Source: Terriglobus albidus (GTDB lineage: Bacteria; Acidobacteriota; Terriglobia; Terriglobales; Acidobacteriaceae). Taken from it: DNA of 64,000 nucleotides. Location: NCBI RefSeq assembly GCF_008000815.1, contig NZ_CP042806.1, positions 3,596,001 to 3,660,000 of the forward strand. Direction: 5' to 3'. Each line of letters opens with the position of its first letter. Position 1 is the first letter of the stretch. Shown one piece after another: positions 59,978-64,000 of the stretch. Under the pieces are notes generated by a model. The model did no database searches, was not told the DNA's origin, and was given only the letters and a program-made list of their open reading frames with translations. The position numbers and the translations under genes are program-made.

Positions 59978-62944
59978 TTAATGTTTGACGTCGAGCACCG
60001 GCGCAAGCCACTTCCCGGTAAGGCTGTCTGGGTTGGAAGCGATCTCTTCCGGAGTTCCGATGGCGACAATCTGCCCGCCACGGAAGCCTCCTTCAGGGCC
60101 CAGATCGATGACCCAATCGGCGCTCTTGATCACGTCAAGATTGTGCTCGATTACCAGCAGAGAGCCGCCGCCTTCGATCAGCTTGCGGAAGGCTGCAAGC
60201 AGCTTCGCCACATCGTCGAAGTGCAGGCCCGTCGTAGGTTCGTCGAGGATGTAGAGAGTACGGGACGATGCCTTCTTGTTGGCACCCTCGCCGCGCTGCG
60301 CCGTAATCGCTGCGCGCGCCGTTGCCAGGTGCGCGGCCAGCTTCACACGCTGTGCCTCGCCGCCGCTGAGGGTCGTTGCCGATTGACCGAGACGCACGTA
60401 GCCGAGGCCGACCTCATCCAGGACAGCAAGCCGGTCGACGATCTTCGGATGTCCGGCGAAGTAGCTCAAGGCATCGCGGACGGTCATATTCAACACGTCG
60501 TGGATGTTCTTGCCCTTGTACTTGATCTCGAGGATGCCGGCCTTATAGCGGGTTCCATGGCACTCATCGCAGGGCAGCTCAACATCGGCGAGGAACTGCA
60601 TCTCGACCGTGACCGTGCCGTCGCCTTCGCAAACATCGCATCGTCCGCCGGGGACGTTGAAGCTGAAGCTTCCAGGGGTGTAGCCCTTACGTTTGGAGTC
60701 GGGCTGCGCGGCGAAGAGATCACGGATGGCGTCGAAGGCCTTGATATAGGTAACGGGATTGGAGCGCGGTGTACGGCCGATGGGCGACTGGTCGACGAGC
60801 ACCACTTCGCTCAGGTTCTGTGCGCCCGTGAGTTCACGGTAAAGTCCCGTCGGATCGCCGCCTTCGGTCTGTCCCATCTGCTGCATGAGGGCACGGTACA
60901 GAACCTGGTGGATCAGAGTTGACTTACCCGATCCGCTGACACCGGTGACGACGCAGAGCAGGTTGAGCGGGATTTCGACGTCCACACCGCGAAGATTGTG
61001 AATGCGGGCGCCCGTCAGCTTCAGCTTGGTGCGGCCAGGTTCACGGCGGGTGGAGGGAACTGGGATATGAGCTCGGCCAGAGAGATAGCGTCCAGTGGTG
61101 GAATCCGGATGCTTTGCGACTTCGGCGACCGTCCCGGAGGCCAGCAATTTGCCACCGAGTTCCCCAGCGCCCGGACCCATGTCAATGAGGTGGTCGGCAG
61201 AGCGGATGACATCGGGGTCATGCTCGACAACAAGGATGGTATTCCCCAGGTCACGAAGCTCTTCGAGGATGTGGATGAGTTTTGCCGTGTCTCGCGTATG
61301 CAGACCGATTGACGGTTCGTCCAGGACGTAAAGCGCGCCAACCAGCCGTGATCCCAGAGAAGTGGCAAGCTGAATGCGCTGGGCTTCGCCGCCGGAGAGT
61401 GTGGAGGAGAGCCGGTCGAGGGTGAGGTAGTCGAGGCCGACCTGTTCCAGGAAGCCGATACGCTGGCGGACCTCCTCCAGGATCTTTCCGGCGATCTCGG
61501 TCTGTGCCGGAGTGAGACTCAGGCTGTCGAAGAACTCGCGCGCGGCGGTGATCGTGAGTGACGAGGCCTCGCAGATGTTCTTTTCGTTCAACAGAACAGC
61601 GCGCGCTTCAGCGCGGAGCCGTTGGCCATGGCAGACCGGGCAGGGAGCGTAACCCCGGTACTTTGCCAGGAAGACACGCACGTGGAGCTTGTACTTCTTC
61701 TTCTCAAGCTGATCGAAGAATCCGCGGATACCCGGGAAACCGCTTCCACCCTGCCGCACCATCTCCTGCTGCGCCGGAGTCAAGTCATACCAGGGAACGT
61801 CGATCGGAATGTCATTGGCTTTGGCGAAGCGCTTCAGCTCGCCGTGGAAGGCGCGGTACTTGGGACGCTCCCACGGATCGACTGCGCCTCCGGCGAGCGT
61901 CTTCGACGGATCAGGGATGATAAGGCCGGGATCGAAGTCGATAGTGTTTCCGAATCCCTGGCAGCGAGGGCAGGCGCCGAAGGGGTTATTGAAGCTGAAG
62001 AGACGCGGCTCTGGCTCGCGGTAGGCACGACGGCAGTTCACGCACTCGAAGGCGGCAGAGAAGTGCAAGATCTGCGGGGCAGAGTGGTCACGCGGAGCGG
62101 TCTGGAAGTAGATCTCGTTGGATTCGCGATAGCCGGTCTCAATGGCATCGACGATACGTGCTCGGACTTCAGAGGAGACGGAGAGCCGGTCGACCAGCAC
62201 ATAGATCGGCTTGGTGAAGTCGAGCTCCAGCAACGACTCGGGGGTTGAGAACTCAACGATATTGCCGTTCTGGAAGAGCCGGTTGTAGCCCCGCTTGCGG
62301 AGCTCGGAGAGGCGTTCCTTCTGGGCATCGGTAGGATCAACCAGGGTTGGCGCCTCGACTGGTTTCGCAGCCTTTGCACTCTTCTTCGCAGCCTTTTTCG
62401 CGGGCTTGGGAGGGGTGGCCTCTTCTTCCGTAGAAGGCGCAAACTCCTGCATCGGTTCCAGCAGGACGTCGCGTCGCTGGATAGGGAAGAGTGCGTACAG
62501 GCGAGTACCGTCGCCCAGGCCGAGGACGGCGGCGGCAATCTCATCAACCGTATCGCGGCGAACAATGCCACCGCAATGCAGGCAGGTTACCGTGCCGCAG
62601 CGGGCATACAGAAGCCGCATGTAGTCATAGATTTCCGTCGCGGTCGCAACCGTGGAACGCGGATTCCGGGTGGTGTTCTTCTGCTTGATGGCAATCGCGG
62701 GAGCGAGACCCTCCATGTGGTCGACATCGGGCTTCTCGATCCGCTCCAGAAACTGACGGGCGTACGCCGAGAGCGACTCGACATAGCGGCGCTGCCCCTC
62801 GGCATAAACCGTATCGAAGGCAAGCGACGACTTTCCCGAGCCTGAAACGCCGGAGACAACCGTCAGGGCGTTGTGGGGGATGTCGACATCGATGTTTTTC
62901 AGGTTGTGGGTGCGCGCTCCGCGAATGACGATCTGCTCGTTCAT
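59978..62944 (-). CDS. uvrA: UvrA, excinuclease ABC subunit A
   Basis: UvrA is the damage-sensing ATPase of nucleotide excision repair. The 988-residue protein has two ABC modules: Walker [15 protein letters not shown] (about 31-44) and [14 protein letters not shown], with signatures [13 protein letters not shown] and [13 protein letters not shown]. Two zinc modules are intact: CVNC…CPRC and CDVC…CDEC. It is about 40-50 residues longer than usual because of a Glu-then-Lys/Ala-rich insert at about 170-205 ([19 protein letters not shown]). The insert lies before the region that contacts UvrB. It heads an operon with the TPR and hypothetical genes. Confidence 0.97.
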   Translation of the reverse strand: MNEQIVIRGARTHNLKNIDVDIPHNALTVVSGVSGSGKSSLAFDTVYAEGQRRYVESLSAYARQFLERIEKPDVDHMEGLAPAIAIKQKNTTRNPRSTVATATEIYDYMRLLYARCGTVTCLHCGGIVRRDTVDEIAAAVLGLGDGTRLYALFPIQRRDVLLEPMQEFAPSTEEEATPPKPAKKAAKKSAKAAKPVEAPTLVDPTDAQKERLSELRKRGYNRLFQNGNIVEFSTPESLLELDFTKPIYVLVDRLSVSSEVRARIVDAIETGYRESNEIYFQTAPRDHSAPQILHFSAAFECVNCRRAYREPEPRLFSFNNPFGACPRCQGFGNTIDFDPGLIIPDPSKTLAGGAVDPWERPKYRAFHGELKRFAKANDIPIDVPWYDLTPAQQEMVRQGGSGFPGIRGFFDQLEKKKYKLHVRVFLAKYRGYAPCPVCHGQRLRAEARAVLLNEKNICEASSLTITAAREFFDSLSLTPAQTEIAGKILEEVRQRIGFLEQVGLDYLTLDRLSSTLSGGEAQRIQLATSLGSRLVGALYVLDEPSIGLHTRDTAKLIHILEELRDLGNTILVVEHDPDVIRSADHLIDMGPGAGELGGKLLASGTVAEVAKHPDSTTGRYLSGRAHIPVPSTRREPGRTKLKLTGARIHNLRGVDVEIPLNLLCVVTGVSGSGKSTLIHQVLYRALMQQMGQTEGGDPTGLYRELTGAQNLSEVVLVDQSPIGRTPRSNPVTYIKAFDAIRDLFAAQPDSKRKGYTPGSFSFNVPGGRCDVCEGDGTVTVEMQFLADVELPCDECHGTRYKAGILEIKYKGKNIHDVLNMTVRDALSYFAGHPKIVDRLAVLDEVGLGYVRLGQSATTLSGGEAQRVKLAAHLATARAAITAQRGEGANKKASSRTLYILDEPTTGLHFDDVAKLLAAFRKLIEGGGSLLVIEHNLDVIKSADWVIDLGPEGGFRGGQIVAIGTPEEIASNPDSLTGKWLAPVLDVKH

Positions 62945-63028
62945 GGCCAGTCTTCTATTGTCGCCGGAGCGGGCGGTTGAGGGAAACTCCCCCTGCAGCC
63001 CGTTCAGGCGGTAGCGACCGGATCGGCC

Positions 63029-64000
63029 TTATTGCGATAGCCCTTTCAGCCTTTCTTTGTTGATCTTGAGCACAACGCCTGCATTGCGGTCTGCCACTTC
63101 ACTGATGCGATATTCGGCCGCCGTACCGATGACCATGCCGATCTCGCTCGGGGTGAGGTGGTACTCGTCCTTGAGCCAGTTCGCCATGTTTTCTGTGGCT
63201 TCCTTCAGCGCGTCGTCAAGCGATCCGTTTTCGCCCATCGCCATGATGTGCGTTGCATTCTCGATCCGAGGCTCCATCGGACGTTTGCCGGGAATAACGT
63301 CGACAGTCACGGTCACATCCATGGAGGTCTCCAGGGCATCGCCTGTGGTTTCGCCGTCGCCCTGAACGGCATGGCCGTCGCCGAAGTAGAGTAGAGCTCC
63401 CGGAGCCATCACCGGCAGGTAAACGGTGGCGCCTTCGGTGATCTCGTTGAAATCCATATTTCCGCCATAACTTCCGTCGTCTCCTGTTCCCGGGGCGGCC
63501 TGCTGCGGCCGCGTTGCCACGGCGATGCACCCAAGCATGGGGCGGACTGGGACGCTGTAGTTCTTCATGTGCTGACCGGGGTTTGCCGGGGTCGCAATAC
63601 CTTTGGCCAGGTCGAGTTTCCACTTCGCCCCTTTGCCCGTGTCCTTCATCATCACAGCCATGCCCTGGCTTTGCGCTCGGGGCACGATGCCGTCGGTGCT
63701 GATGGCGTAGTCACGGTTGAGCTTGAGCGACTTGATATGGACAACCAGGGTGTCGCCGGGCATGGCGCTGTTTACATAGAACGGGCCGGTCTCGGGATTG
63801 CCGCCAAGCGAGCGTCTTACGCCGGTAGCATCGGCGCCTCCGGCATCGACAGTGGTGGTATGGATGGTGTCGCCTGGGTTGATCGTCAGCACAGGCTTGT
63901 TCAGGGCAGAGAACTGACGATGGAAGACGGTGGGGACAAACTCATGTGTCTTTACCGGGCCCTGCGGACGGACTGGTATCCGATCCGCCAGGAAGGTGCG
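63029..64000 (-). CDS. Acetamidase/formamidase family protein, cut by the window end
   Basis: The FmdA/AmdA family hydrolyses short-chain amides to ammonia and acid. The frame is open to the window edge: upstream of the apparent GTG at 63892 the same frame reads THEFVPTVFHRQFSALNKPVLTINPGD, which is family sequence, so the true start is beyond 64000. Motifs include INPGDTIHTTTVDAGGAD, GDTLVVHIKSLKLN, RPMLGCIAVATRP, FGDGHAVQGDGETTG and the C-terminal SEIGMVIGTAAEYRISEV. About 324 codons are present. A released amide nitrogen would feed the nitrogen theme of the window. It lies 84 bases upstream of uvrA on the same strand. Confidence 0.88.
   Translation of the reverse strand, partial: RTFLADRIPVRPQGPVKTHEFVPTVFHRQFSALNKPVLTINPGDTIHTTTVDAGGADATGVRRSLGGNPETGPFYVNSAMPGDTLVVHIKSLKLNRDYAISTDGIVPRAQSQGMAVMMKDTGKGAKWKLDLAKGIATPANPGQHMKNYSVPVRPMLGCIAVATRPQQAAPGTGDDGSYGGNMDFNEITEGATVYLPVMAPGALLYFGDGHAVQGDGETTGDALETSMDVTVTVDVIPGKRPMEPRIENATHIMAMGENGSLDDALKEATENMANWLKDEYHLTPSEIGMVIGTAAEYRISEVADRNAGVVLKINKERLKGLSQ

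Noticed and set aside
1-64000. tRNA, rRNA or transposase genes
   Set aside because: Looked for in the larger gaps; no cloverleaf with a CCA-type end, rRNA-like stretch or DDE transposase was seen. A dedicated scan was not possible.

Overview
The window looks like chromosome of an acidobacterium of the class Terriglobia (Acidobacteriaceae type). This is inferred from content: an acidobacterial 'duplicated orphan permease' (ADOP, FtsX/MacB-like), PadR regulators beside permeases, large secreted NHL/Ig-repeat proteins ending in a membrane segment and a Cys-rich lipoprotein-like stretch, and menaquinone synthesis by the futalosine route (mqnE). I see no rRNA, tRNA, CRISPR array, integrase or transposase. 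Gene density is high and most genes carry recognisable Shine-Dalgarno sites.

Layout. 1-10.9 kb (+): glnD, a small secreted protein, an isolated nuoB, an OmpA/Ig-type outer membrane protein, an Asp-box (BNR) propeller protein, mqnE, a lone ABC ATPase and an exported intradiol-dioxygenase lipoprotein. 11-17.7 kb (-): a compact arginine operon argR-argC-argB-argD-argF-argH-acetyltransferase, with several start/stop overlaps and two ARG-box-like operators in front of argR. 18-22.5 kb (+): gltB. With glnD this gives the window a strong nitrogen/glutamate theme. 22.6-24.5 kb: a methyltransferase and a TetR regulator divergent from a small membrane protein, with a palindromic operator between them.

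24.5-31.4 kb (+) is an accessory block of secreted or surface proteins: a DNRLRE/collagen-like protein, a tail-collar (microcystin-dependent-protein-like) protein, an NHL/Ig protein, an outer membrane barrel and a PEGA protein. 31.4-35.7 kb: an ABC exporter (ATPase and permease) divergent from a PadR regulator and its overlapping partner, a membrane protein with a Cys-rich tail. 35.7-46 kb: a PhoD phosphatase, an ADOP permease, a secreted protein with a TNT-toxin-like QPGGG motif, a frameshifted TonB-receptor remnant, and a 1,551-residue NHL protein with seven 81-residue repeats.

46-64 kb: acyl-CoA ligase, HAD acid phosphatase, deoC, fucP-like and YdhP-like MFS transporters, hpt, lgt, an SprT-like zinc protein, a secreted helical protein, a GH20 hexosaminidase, a TPR protein, uvrA, and an acetamidase/formamidase cut by the window end. 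A dispersed palindromic element occurs three times at 49-55.4 kb, and a nine-copy heptamer tandem repeat follows lgt.

The least explained items are the TNT-like secreted protein, the dispersed palindromic element, the PadR-coupled Cys-rich membrane protein, the collagen/tail-collar/NHL surface block, and the argH-acetyltransferase overlap, which resembles a split form of the ArgHA fusion. All functional calls come from reading motifs by eye; no database search was run.
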